From NCBI GenBank assembly GCA_036936605.1, contig JAUPFV010000005.1, positions 6,966,345-7,030,344 of the forward strand: 64,000 nt of DNA. The letters are read 5' to 3'. The notes under the pieces are model-generated. The model made no database searches. It worked only from the letters and a program-made list of their open reading frames with translations, and was not told the DNA's origin. The translations under genes and the position numbers were made by a program. Below, in pieces: positions 48,056-58,580 of the stretch. The stretch's first letter is position 1, and the number at the start of each line of letters is the position of its first letter. The stretch comes from Limnanthes douglasii subsp. nivea. Lineage: Eukaryota; Streptophyta; Magnoliopsida; Brassicales; Limnanthaceae.

Positions 48056-48379
48056 ATCCGACCTCATAGCAATAAAAGTTAAAGGATTTCTACGGCTGAT
48101 GGCTCCCCGGGTTTCAGATGGCTTGATGGACTGAGGAAAATGACTAGGTGATGTGAACGATTGAGCGATTGAAGTAGGTTCAGAAGGACTGAAAGGCTTA
48201 TTGTAAGGGTGAAGCCCTCCATATTCTACAGTCTTTGTTGTAACAACTTTACCCGAAGAGGGTGGTAACCCAACAACAACCCTTGTTCTATTTTTCTCTT
48301 CTACTAGTTCGGATAGATTAAGCCAACCACCGTTTATTAGAGCATTCATTGCTGTAAACACACAAACACTGAAAAGCAC

Positions 48380-48896
48380 CGGAAAGGGTGATTCATGGTA
48401 CCTAATGTGGAGAAGGAAAAAGAGATTTCGTCTGAAAATATTAAAGGTTTAAGAAAATATTTTCTCTGTTTAGATTTTTGAAAATAATCTTTTTCTCGCT
48501 CTAAAAATACCAAAAGTCAAAATGAAAGAAGTTTACATATAAAAGCTAAAGGATACTTGAGTACCTTGCTAGGGAAAATGAATCGCCAACGGTAGCTAGA
48601 AGATATAGAGAAGTGTAACCGTTTCTTATTATTGATTGGATAGTTTTGCTTAGGGTAAAACAAAACCGAGGATCTAATTAAAAACTCACATGTGTAAATA
48701 ATCAAAAGTTATGACCTTTGTATATTAACTGATTTTTAATGAACACATCGGATTGTGTTGAGATATATTAGCTCTCCCAAAATATTTTTGCGAGATCTAA
48801 AGATGCTAGATTATAGGATCAGATTTTGTTGGAGGTTAGGACCAGATTATTTTTAGACGACATCTCAGAAATGTAATAAAAACTATGGTGAATGCT
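48380..48896. other. Region between aORF start and 3' LTR of RT-2 (duplicate)
   Basis: No coding sequence is recognised. It is largely deleted in copy A, and by position would hold the promoter of the antisense gene. Confidence 0.5.
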
Positions 48897-49118
48897 TGAT
48901 GACTAAACTGGATACCTATTTTGAATATTATTGGACTTGGAACTCATAAGAGAAACCCGACCAAATGGACCCTTAAATACAACTTATAAATAGTCCAAAT
49001 GAGTTGGTTGATTCTCTCTACCTACCAACATCTATGACCTCAATTATTCTGAAATCCAAAATTAAAGTCATTATCCAAGCGATTACCCTTAATACCTTCT
49101 AACCCGATTTAATCAACA
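48897..49118 (+). repeat. 3' LTR of RT-2 (duplicate copy)
   Basis: 222 bp from TGATGACTAAACTGG to AATCAACA, with ACTTATAAATAGTCC as TATA box. It matches the LTR unit at 9558-9821 and, for its last 40 bp, 19910-19949. Confidence 0.75.
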
Positions 49119-49312
49119 TGAACTCAAACCAACCCAACCAATAAACATATAATTTGAAATAGTAGTATTTTCAGTAAGAATCATAACATCCCATGCATTA
49201 CCTAAGAATCAAGTTCAATAGAATAAACCAACGTTCGTACAAGTTAAACCAACGTTCAGCATCCCAAACAAGGATGTTCATTCCAGTATATAACCCAAGA
49301 AAAAAGTACAAC
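49119..49312 (-). other. 3' flank and probable 3' UTR of ARF copy B
   Basis: Nearly identical to 19950-20144; no other gene is seen. Confidence 0.6.
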
Positions 49313-50842
49313 TTAAGAATCAGTTTCACCCGTTGGTTGATTAGAACGACAATTTGTATCTTTTATCTTCTCCCCGTTATTCGGAGACATTTGTTGTTCG
49401 ATGTAATCTGTGTGCGAAAAGAGAGGAAACTGTAGTGTTTCAGTTTCTTTATCATTGGAATTTTTCTCCAAATTCTGGCTAGAATTCCCAATTGATGATG
49501 AGGAAGAAACGTTTTCGTCAAGTTTTGCTGCCTCTGAAATATCTGTCGAATGTATTAACTGCACCAAATCAGATGCTCCATATTCATCATGCCTGGCTCC
49601 CTGTATGCCCATTGTGGACGTCACCGGATGATGATTGTTTTCTGACGAAGACTGGATGGGAACTTTTGCGTCAAGCAAATGGTTGTAAGGTTGGAGCCGC
49701 GGCTTTTTCTTGGGCTGTATTTCGGATTCGTCGGGTAGTAATTCAACCACCCATGGGTTGACCTGGTTCGCGCTAGGACTCCATGTAGAATGGTCCCATT
49801 TTACCTGAAAATTAATTCAATGTCATCAAAAAGTTCATTGTTGTTTGGAAACTTAATCAATCAAGAAACTCTAATCCAAATAAAAATTGAATAAAACCTG
49901 AAGTAGATTCCAAGAAGAATCAGCCACCTGAACAGCTGAAACAGTTCCCATACGCCAACAGATTAATTCTGATTTCTCCACTTCAATGGCCTTTCTGAAC
50001 CTCATCCCGCTACGCCAGCTTACTCTCAACGCCGCCCGAACAACCGCCTCCTCTACACAAAACTCCGACGTATTTCGCCGTGGATAGTAAACCACATCAA
50101 ACACTTGGCTGCTAGTAGCTGATGCTAGCGCCTGTCTTACATCCTCTTCTTTCAAAAATTTACTGCCAAACTTTACTGCCTCTTGTTTTCGTCGACGGAT
50201 CCCTACACAGAGACCTCCGTCTTCCGCTTTCAAAAACACGATTTTATCTCCTTCTACTATCTTTTTCTTGTCGACAAACGGGAGCCATCCTTTTCTTAGG
50301 TACTGTTTCGTTGGCATTCTTCTGTAAGCATGCATAAACCTCCATGTTTGACCGTGGATGTCTTTTGCCACTATCATCTGAGCAGACCGATCTGCGTTGT
50401 AATCCACAGGAGGAAACATTGCTTCTGCAATTTGTGGTGGAACATAAAAGCTGTTTCCTGTAGCGTCCGATTTAGACACAGCTTTAAGAAAACAAGAACC
50501 AGAATTCTCCGAATTTGTAGTAGACGGTTTTTGGGATCCTAAAACGCCACAGTTATCGAACTCGACAGCGGGATTGTTGTTTGGTCGGGGGTTTAACCTG
50601 ATTTTGGCATAGACTTCGTCGGTTTCTTGTTCGGCGAGAAATTTCACCGATTCAACGCGACAGACGACTTCCGGCGGAACATAGAGGTTGGACAAATCAA
50701 TGTCGGCGGCCAGTTGCGCATGTTCAATGTGACCTTGCGGGAAGTAGATAGCGGTGGAGTTAACTGCCGGGATCTTGACCATTGGTCCTGCGCATGCATG
50801 CCACAGTTTCGAATCCAAACTCTTTTCTTCTTCTTGTTCCAT
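49313..50842 (-). CDS. ARF17-like: Auxin response factor, class C (ARF17-like), copy B
   Basis: Paralogue of the gene at 20209-21843. Exon 1 is 50842-49898 (315 codons) and exon 2 is 49804-49313. The 93-bp GT...AG intron (49805-49897) preserves the frame, giving 478 residues. The dimerisation segment, B3 domain (RRMPTKQ contact loop as in copy A), ancillary domain and absence of PB1 are the same. Exon 2 has one copy of the 28-residue unit (NDKETETLQF...MSPNN) and ends GEKIKDTNCRSNQPTGETDS, the tail lost in copy A. Differences in exon 1 are few (for example LAADID for LTADID, KFLKEE for KFLREE). I chose the ATG at 50842 because it matches copy A and family N-termini; an upstream in-frame ATG at 50926 lies in the 5' UTR equivalent. 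This copy looks the more complete. Confidence 0.93.
49590..49610 (-). promoter_or_regulatory. miR160 target site in ARF copy B
   Basis: Identical to the site in copy A: TGCCTGGCTCCCTGTATGCC on the opposite strand, coding GIQGARH. Confidence 0.95.
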
Positions 50843-50973
50843 TTTCTCTATTGAATAGAAGAAAAATATATAACTCTTTTTAGGTTTTAGATAAGGAATT
50901 TGTTTTGAAAGAAGAAAGAAGATCAAGATTTAGTTTTTGTTTATATAGGTTCAGTAAACTGAACTGAACACTG
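50843..50973 (-). promoter_or_regulatory. 5' UTR and core promoter of ARF copy B
   Basis: CTATATAAACAAAAAC, a good TATA box, lies about 100 bp before the ATG on minus. Clear similarity to copy A ends near 50973. Confidence 0.6.
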
Positions 50974-51169
50974 GAAGTGAGAAAAAAAGGAGGAGGACTA
51001 ACAGAAACAAATATGTAATGAATACTTCAAGATTCCTTTTGTTATAGGTAGACATGAACAAATAAAACTTTTTAATCTAACGGCCGGTTCTAGAGAGATT
51101 TTCTCTAAACAAATATTAGTCTACTCAAAGTTTTGAAAAGTTAATTTTCTGTTACTTTCTTCAAATCTC
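50974..51169. other. Spacer upstream of ARF copy B
   Basis: No gene is seen. A short purine-rich stretch lies near 50976-51000. Confidence 0.5.
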
Positions 51170-51692
51170 CTCACAAACTTTAATGGTTGTTGATGAGGAG
51201 GATATTTTATTTTATTCGATCCTTCTTCTACATCCATTACGTCTTTTAGAACAAAGTTTGGGCAGCCATGCAAAACCCATCATCTTCTCCCCTGGCTTCC
51301 AGTATTCTCTGAATATTCTCTGAACGCTTTGACGTATTCCTTCACGCTCCTAGTTTGTTCCAATTTTCGTGGAACTCGTCTTGCTAGCGCTTTCATATGT
51401 TTTGAGAGAAAAACCTCCCGAAGCTCGCAATTTAATTTGTGCCATGCTCTAATCTCGGGTAGCCTAGGATCAGCTAGTCTTCTCTTTTACTAAGCTTTAG
51501 CTTCTAACTTCATATTCATAACCGCCATTCTCACTTGATCCTCATTTTTAACCTCTTTAATCTCGAACATCCTTTCCATGTTAAAGATAGGATCTCAACA
51601 TCCTTCATACTACGGGTTGTTCCTATAAGAGGCCTAGTTTTTTTCCCAATAGGTTCCGATTGGCCACTCTTAAGGTTTCTAACGGTTGTATG
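51170..51692 (-). pseudogene. gag fragment of a Met-primed gypsy element (C-terminal side)
   Basis: Minus-strand reading gives ERMFEIKEVKNEDQVRMAV, then WHKLNCELREVFLSKHMKAL, ARRVPRKLEQTRSVKEYV and KAFREYSEN. This is the Retrotrans_gag pattern of chromovirus-like plant gypsy elements. It is split from its N-terminal part (61393-61687) by RT-4, and truncated at its far end. Confidence 0.8.
51688..51692. repeat. RT-4 target-site duplication, left
   Basis: GTATG, repeated at 61388-61392. Confidence 0.9.
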
Positions 51693-51925
51693 TGGTGTGG
51701 ATCATTTTCAACTGAGGGTAATTTGGTGAAGTGTTTTGTGGTGTTTCAAGGGTATTAAATGTTTAAGTATTTTGTAGTGAGAGATTTGAGCTGTCTGGTT
51801 GTATTAAATGTTCATTACCCTCATTAATGAAAATGGTTGGGTATTTATACCCTTAATTATGGGCCATATTGGTTTTCAGGTCAAGCTTATAGAAGCGGGT
51901 CGAGTTCAAAAACTCATTAGTTGAT
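51693..51925 (-). repeat. 3' LTR of RT-4, 5' part deleted
   Basis: Matches 61010-61243 at high identity, including the TATA region. Beyond 51925 similarity stops, so about 145 bp of U3 and the polypurine tract are missing. Confidence 0.85.
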
Positions 51926-51964
51926 CGAGGTCCATCCTCTACTAAAAATTCCAAACCCAGGTGT

Positions 51965-54754
51965 TTGTTCCAACGAAGCCTTTCGCTCATTCCACCAGGC
52001 TCCTCGATTCAGGAGTCACAGTCCTCTGTTGTACAGGAAAAAGCAGTATCAAGCACAAGGAGACCATCTCCATTCATTGCTATGGGGTCAGATACTGAGA
52101 AATCTTCAGAAAATGTTACTCTTCGCCGGACGGGTTGTTTAATAAAGGGTCAGGCAGCTGTCACTCAATCTAAGTCCCCAAAATGAGGGTCCTCTAACTT
52201 TGGGACAAAGGACAAAGCTACTGGATTAGGGGCATTAATCTGAGTCCCAAAAGACAAATCCTCTGGTCCGGAGTCTACTAGAATTAGCTCTCATAATGAG
52301 CCCTCCGGAACTGAGCCCCTGCCGGAGACCAGACCCCTAAGAGAGGGTGATGCTCAATCGTCTGGACAACTTACTGAGCTAGCCACCAGCACTCCCCCAC
52401 CAACAACGGCTGATAAACCTTTCATGGTGATGGAAGAGGTGAAGGAGGACAGTATAGAATATGCTCCATTTGAGACTGACATCTCAGGGCAGACACGGGA
52501 TGTTGCCACTGATAAAAAAGGCAAGGGTAAAGAGAAACTCTGCCTAAAACATCCGGATCTGCTGGAGTGCCTGGAAGGCAAAGTAGGACCCTGCTCCCAC
52601 AAAGTGAATGTGAAGTATATGTTGGCCATGCAGAATATCAACTATGTCTAAACTCATAATGCTGAGTTAGGCCAGATCCGGACGAAGTGGGAGATCCCTG
52701 AGTCTGTTAAAGTGAGGATACCGCTTACTCCGGAGAACCCAATGGACTGCAAGCTTAGCGAGATAGTCATTTATACGGAGTTGTTTAACTGGGGGCTCAG
52801 ATTTCCCCTGGACCCAGAGATTGTCGGATACTTTCATTTGATAAAACTCTGTCCAAGCCAGCTAAGTCCTAATGCTTGGTTCACTCTTATGGCCTGTATT
52901 ATGGCTTTTAGGCTCTCCGAAATACCACTTCCAACGGAGCAGTTCACTGCTGTGGCCAGCCTCTACAAGAACCATCACATCCCTTTCTACCAGTACAACA
53001 TGGGAGATAACTTTAAGGTGGTAGATGACTTGCTCGAGTCAGAGAAGAACTAGAAGACCCAATTTTTATTTATTAGTGGGGCTTGGGAAAACGGGAGGAA
53101 AATCAAGGCTGGTGTCAACCCTAGCATGCTCACCAGCAGATGGAAAAGCTCAGGTAAATATCTCATCATGTTTGTCTTTCTTTTTTTATAAAAAATATGT
53201 TTCCAAACTTCTCTTCTTTTTCTTTGGTTAGTGCTGCTGAAGGAGTTCTCCGATTATGTAGAGGAGGGCAGACCACATGTGCCAAGCTGAATGATTGGGC
53301 TGCTGATAAATGGGGATATCATTTCCACAACTGCTTCACGCCGACAATTTAGTGAGATCCCACCTCTAGAACACATCAGGCTGGAGAGACCTTACTTGGG
53401 AGGAGCTGACCACTCTACCTCCTCCGGCTGTCATCCTCCAGAGAATAGAGGAGAAGGATGGCAAGCTGGCTTTGTCTGCCAGAGCAAAAGCCCCAAGTAA
53501 GATGAAGGGAAAGAAGGGCAATAAGAAACAAGTTGCAACAGAGGTTGCTCAAGGTGGTGTTGAGGAGATCGCCCCAGCGAGTCAGGAAGTGCAGGCCAAA
53601 GGAGGAATCGATGCTACTCTACTTCAAGTGGTTGAAGATGAGAGTATTAAGGAGGCAGGTGGACCTCCAAATCTTCCAAAGGCTCCTAAAAAGGACCGGA
53701 AGCGGGGAGCAGATGGTGAAGATAGGGTAGCCAAGAAGAAGAAACTCTCCTTGGGGGATGAAGTCTCCCTCCGGCCTTCAGAGTCTCTTCCTCCGGTCGA
53801 TCCAACAACAGACCTCACTTTGGCAGAGCAAATCCCAAGTGGTCTACATGCCGGAGAGGGTACCAGAGGGGATATCAATATTGATGGAGTGGACATTAGT
53901 GGCTTCCAAAATATTGGTCTTTACTTTGACGATCTGAAAAAGATGAATTTGTTGTCCCCCTACCTTCCCCCAAGTTCCTCAAACATGATTACCTTCAATG
54001 GTAAGTCTTTCACTGTTTTAGGGGAGAATGACACGGTGACACACTCCTTGATGAGCAATATTCAGCCGGTGCTCAAACTGCAGAGGCAAGTGCGAAGTCA
54101 ATCTACCCTTATCAACACACTCAGTGGATATAAAGAGAGCTTATCCAATGATCTCCTTAACGCCAATCAAAGTGTTGAAGCGTGGAGGAAAGAGCTCGAG
54201 GAGTTAAAGAAAGGGAAAGAAGACTTGGCAGTCAGGTTGGCCACTTCAGAAGCGGCCAACACAGAGCTCCAAAACAAGTGTTTTGGCTTGGAGAAAGATC
54301 TCTCCGCTTTGAAGGATGAGTGAAGACCAAAGAAAATGTCATCTAGACCCTATCGGTTGACAAGACTTCTCTTGAAGATGTTGTGTCCAAAGTTACTAAG
54401 GAGACAGAGGACTTGCTGAAGAACTAAGAGAAGACAATCCAGGCCAAGATCGATGCATACTCCAACAAGGTGATAGATTCCCAAGAAGATAGGTATGCTG
54501 AAGTCAAATCTAACATGGTCTTGCTTTTTCATCGAACATTCCCGAAGAGGATGCTCGGTACTCTATAGAAATATGTGGAATACGAAGATCTCATATTCTG
54601 TACTATGGTAGATGGCGATAGGCACACCTACTCCAGTGGTTTTGATGATACCACCGATGAGGAAGAAGGGACTAGAGAGAGCTCCAATGATGAACCCAAA
54701 GATCCAAAGAAGAAACAAGATGAAGCAGGAACATCTAAGGGAAACAAGCCCTAA
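51965..54754 (+). pseudogene. Antisense ORF (aORF, PF04195 Transposase_28-type) of RT-4
   Basis: Accessory gene opposite to gag-pol. Its product is unknown; related antisense genes occur in Tat elements such as Grande. It holds an N-terminal segment with PFIAMGSD (about 52080), a linker, EEVKEDSIEYAPFETDI and LLECLEGKVGPCSHKVNVKYM. The PF04195-like core follows (VIYTELFNWGLRFPLDPEIV, FHLIKLCPSQLSPNAWFTL, 52768-52930). After ISGAWENGRKIKAGVNPSML comes a GT...AG intron at 53154-53231. Exon 2 has KWGYHFHNCFTP-like sequence, a basic stretch (AKKKKLS), and a long coiled coil (LQRQVRSQSTLINTLSGYKE to LQNKCFGLEKDLSALKDE). The tail is acidic (DDTTDEEEG), ending TAA at 54752-54754. A handful of stops (for example near 52185, 52240, 52648, 53051 and 54321) break it. 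The frame 53472-54323 is 283 codons open. Confidence 0.8.
53154..53231 (+). other. Intron of the RT-4 antisense ORF
   Basis: AAAAGCTCAG / GTAAATATC at the 5' end, a T-rich stretch, and TTTGGTTAG / TGCTGC at the 3' end; 78 bp. Without it the reading is blocked by a stop. The position matches the probable introns in both RT-2 aORFs. Confidence 0.72.
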
Positions 54755-55289
54755 GATGTTAATCATTTTCTGTTTTTCTTTTATCCTTATGTCACACTAA
54801 AGTCCTTGGATGGCCAAGGCATTTTTGTAATGTTGTCCGGACTGAGTCTGGTCAAGCCTTTTCTTTTTTAAAATCAAAGTCCTTGGATGACCAAGGCATT
54901 CTATATGTTTTAATATCATCCTCCGGTGTTTAGCCGGGTAATTCTACTTTACTAAATTCTTGCCTTGTTTTATGTTTGCCCAATCTTGATGGCTCATATT
55001 TAACTAGTCTCTAGTTATTTTACAAATATTTTAAGGTGAAAGTGTTTAAATTCTCTGATGACAAATGTTTAAATGGTCATCATTCCACCATATCAATCCG
55101 ATCCGTCAACAATACTTAGAAGGATTTAAGGAAACTATAAATCAAACCACTCCGAATTTTTCAAGAAGGCATCAAATTTTATTAAAAAACCCGGACATCT
55201 CATTAAAACCTCCCCGCGCCACCAGGGTAGGAAAGAGTATGCCCCCAATATTTACATGGACTTTAAACAAGTAAATATTTACATAACTT
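54755..55289. other. Non-coding segment between convergent aORF and pol of RT-4
   Basis: It holds the conserved block at 55190-55265 (minus-strand GGGGGCATACTCTTTCC and GCGCGGGGAGGTTTTAATGA). A direct repeat AAGTCCTTGGATG(A/G)CCAAGGCATT lies at about 54801 and 54873; its CCTTGG...CCAAGG arms also form a hairpin and may serve as a terminator-like signal. No gene is seen. Confidence 0.55.
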
Positions 55290-58200
55290 TCATTCTAGAT
55301 AAAACCGGAGATGTTCAATGTTCCAAGGGTGGTTTAAGATTCTTCTATCTTTATCTTAAAGCCTGTATGTTCCAGGCTTTAGCTTTTCTATGACCACATA
55401 CGGTCTTTCCCAATTTGGAGCTGGCTTGTCGAACTGTTTCTCTTTAGTATATAGGAAGACGTTTCTCAATACTTTATCCCCTAGTTGAAAATCCCTTCTT
55501 CTGACTCTGGAAGCAAACCTGCTTTTTATCAAACCTTGATAATGGGTGGCTCTAAGATGGGCCTTGACTCTTTTTCCTTCTATTAAGTCTAATTGGCTCC
55601 GGACTGCCACTTCATTAGCCTGTTCGGAAAAATTATGGACTCTAAACGATGGAAGAGTTGCCTTTATAAGAGTGATTGCAACCCTCCCATATACCAAGGC
55701 AAACGGAGATTCTTGTGTAGCAGCCCCTGGAGTAGTCCGGTAGGCCCATAGTACTTCTTGTAGATAACTTGGCCACTTTCCAGCAGATAAATTCTTTTTT
55801 AGACCGGATAGAATGGTTCTGTTCGCCACTTCAACCTCACCATTCGCCTGTGGGTGGAAAGGAGAAGAGAAGCAATGCTGAATGCCCCTAGAGGCACAGA
55901 AACTCTCCATATCCTTGTTATCATATTGTGGCCCATTATTTGTGGTTATCTTTTGTGGAACCCCAAACCTACAACAAATATTAGATAAGATAAATTTTAT
56001 AACAGCTTTTAAAGTAGTTCCTGCTAAGGGGGCTGCCTCTATCCACTTTGAAAAATAATCAATGGCCACAATAATGGTTCTGCACCCTCCGGATGCCATC
56101 GGTAGAGGTCCCACCAGATCCAGTCCCCAACGAGCAAAAGGTATTGGCTCAGAAATCGACTCCAAAGAGACAGCTGGGATATGAATTTCATTACCATATC
56201 TTTGGCATGGATCACACTTCTTTACGAATTCTTTGGCATCTTGCATTATGGATGGCCAGTAGTATACGGCCAATAAAACTCTTCAGGTTAGAGATTATAA
56301 CCACAATGTGTTGACCCTTCACCATCGTGCAGTTCGGACAACACTATTTGGGCTCTTCAATCCCCAAACAACGCATGAGAGGTCTACTAAAAGACTTCTT
56401 GTAAAAGACGTCTCTTATGATTAAAAAACCACGAGCCTGATACTTCTTGCTATCGCTTTTTCCGGAGGCAAAATGCCATCTGAAATGTATTGAAGAAGAG
56501 GATACCTCTAGTTTTTAGGTTGAACCACTTGTATACTCAAACTTTCCTCCTCTTTCTTGCTTTGATTGGGTTGAATGGATGGGCATTCTTGCATGTGAAT
56601 CCATGGGTAGGACTCATAGTATGATATGGTTGCCAAGGAGTTTGCTAGTGTGTTCTCCGTTCTGGGAATATGCTCATAGCTGATCTCTTTGAAGTTGACT
56701 GCCACTTCTATAAGAATGAATAAATATTTAATCAACTGCTTCTTTTTTTCCTCAGATTGACCTTGGGCATGATGGATAAGAAGCTGAGAATCACTCATTA
56801 ACCTAACTCTTTTGGCTCCACAAATTAGGGCTAAATTCAAACGAGCTATAGCAACTTCATATTCAGACTCATTGTTAGAAGCCATGAAAGCAAAACATAT
56901 AGCTTGGTATAGCTTGTCGTCGTACAGAGAGGTTAAACATATCCCAGCACCACAACCCATGGTACTTGATCCACCATCAGTTCGGGCAACCCATACTTTC
57001 TTAGTCTTTTCACCTGTAGCTTGTTTATTATTCCTGTCTGAATGGAATTCAACTAGGAAATCAGCAACAGACTGAGCCTTGACTGCAGTTCGAGGAGAAA
57101 AATCAATGTCATAGTCCCCCAATTCTACTGACCACTTGGTCATTCTGGTTGATACGTCTGCCTTTTGAAGAACATTTTTTAAGGGAAAAGACGTCCGGAT
57201 GATAATAGAATGAGACTCAAAGTAGGGCCTCATTTTTCTGGCAGCAATTACCAAAGCCAGTGCTAACTTTTCGAGATTTAAATATCTTTTTTCAGCATCC
57301 ATCAGGCTTTTGCTGATGTAGTACACCGGACGAGGATAATTGTCCACCTCTGTTACTAGCACCACACTTACGGCACATTCAGAGACTGCTAAATATATAT
57401 ACAATGTTTCTCCATCAATGGGTTTAAACAGGGTTTTGGGGGAAGATAAATTCTTCTTTATTTCATCAAAAGCTTGGTCGCACCGTGAAGACCAGTTGAA
57501 TTCTTTGGCACCTTTTTAAGCTTGGAAAAACAGGGCACACCTATCCGAATACCTTGAGATAAAACGGTTTAAAGCAACCAACCTCCCTGTCAATCTTTGT
57601 ACTTTTTTGATATTTCGAGGAGGATTCATCTGTTGGTAAAGCATTAAGTTGGTCTGGAGATCAGGCTGTATCCCTTTTTCACTTATCATATACCCTAAAA
57701 ACTTTCTGGATTGTACTCTAAAAACACATTTCTTTGGATTTAATTTTAAATTAACCTTTACCAAGTTGGCAAAAGTCTCTCATAGATCTGCCAAGTGTAA
57801 TTCTTCTTCCACACTCTTTACCATATTGTCATCAATCTAGAATTCCATATTTCTTCCAATCTGATCAGCGAATGCTTTGTTCACCAACCTTTGGTAGGTA
57901 GCCCTAGCATTATTTGATGCAAAAGGCATCACCCTGTAACAATGGAGGCCCCTGTCAGTAAAAAAAAGTAGTGTGTTCCTGGTCCTTCGGATCTACTTGA
58001 ATATGATTATAACCGGAAAAGACATCCATGAAAGACAACAACTTGTTCCCAGATGTGGAGTCTACTAACTGATCGATCCGGGGTACTGGATATAGGTATT
58101 TTGGGCTAGCCCTATTAAGGTCAGTAAAGTCGATGCACATACGCCACTTCCCGTCTTTTTTTTACTAACACTGGATTGGCTGTCCATAAAGGGTACTGAG

Positions 58201-58580
58201 ATTCCTTTATGTGCCCCATCTTAGTAAGCCGGTCAACCTCTTGAAGTATGACATCAACTTTCTCCTTAGAAAAATATCTTCTCTTCTGCACAACGGGTGC
58301 TACATCTCTTCAGATGGATACCTGGTGTGATATAACATCTGCAGGCACTCCGGTTACATTATCATTGCACCAAGAAAAAACGTGTTGATGGTTTGTTAAA
58401 AAAGATAACACCTTGCTTTTTAGTTCTGATGTCATCTTAGATCCAATTTTGACACTTCTTCCTTCAGCTAGAGAGTGAGTTTCAATCTCTTCAATTGGTA
58501 TTAAAACGCCAGAGGTCTCTCTGGGGTTATCAATTTCACCATCTTCCCCAGAGGGACCCTCCAATTGTTAATCTTCATTG
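55290..58580 (-). pseudogene. pol: pol of RT-4
   Basis: Recognisable but broken pol: N-terminus 58564-58310 (FSWCNDNVTGVPADV); RT pieces 58140-57516, where the YIDD box has a stop in place of Tyr. The first RNase H and archaeal-type RNase H lie in an open frame 57404-56508 (ARTDGGSSTMGCGAG, NNESEYEVAI). Integrase lies at 56273-55356, with CDPCQRYGNEI, RWGLDLVGPLP and TNNGPQYDN, where the catalytic Asp of TDN is Asn. A stop lies within the last conserved segment. Closely related to RT-1. Confidence 0.9.

Larger units (their letters stand above)
42251..48379 (-). pseudogene. Antisense ORF (aORF) of RT-2, duplicate copy with three insertions
   Basis: It starts on minus at 48379 with MLFSVCVFTAMNALINGGWLN and continues through TRVVVGLPPSSGK, EYGGLHPYNKPFSPSEP and FIAMRSD. 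A hAT-like MITE (45278-48055) follows, itself holding a 2.0-kb insertion. Next come a linker, a PF04195-like core around 44370-44640, a WENGKK-type exon edge and a probable intron at 44141-44252. A 494-bp solo LTR (43589-44082) interrupts exon 2. The basic and acidic C-terminal segments end near 42251; the stop used in copy A (TAG) is changed here and reading runs to the next TGA. It is broken by stops throughout. Confidence 0.8.

Noticed and set aside
50843..50926. Upstream in-frame ATG extending ARF copy B by 28 residues
   Set aside because: The extension is not conserved in copy A, lies where the 5' UTR is expected, and family proteins start just before the LWHACAG segment.
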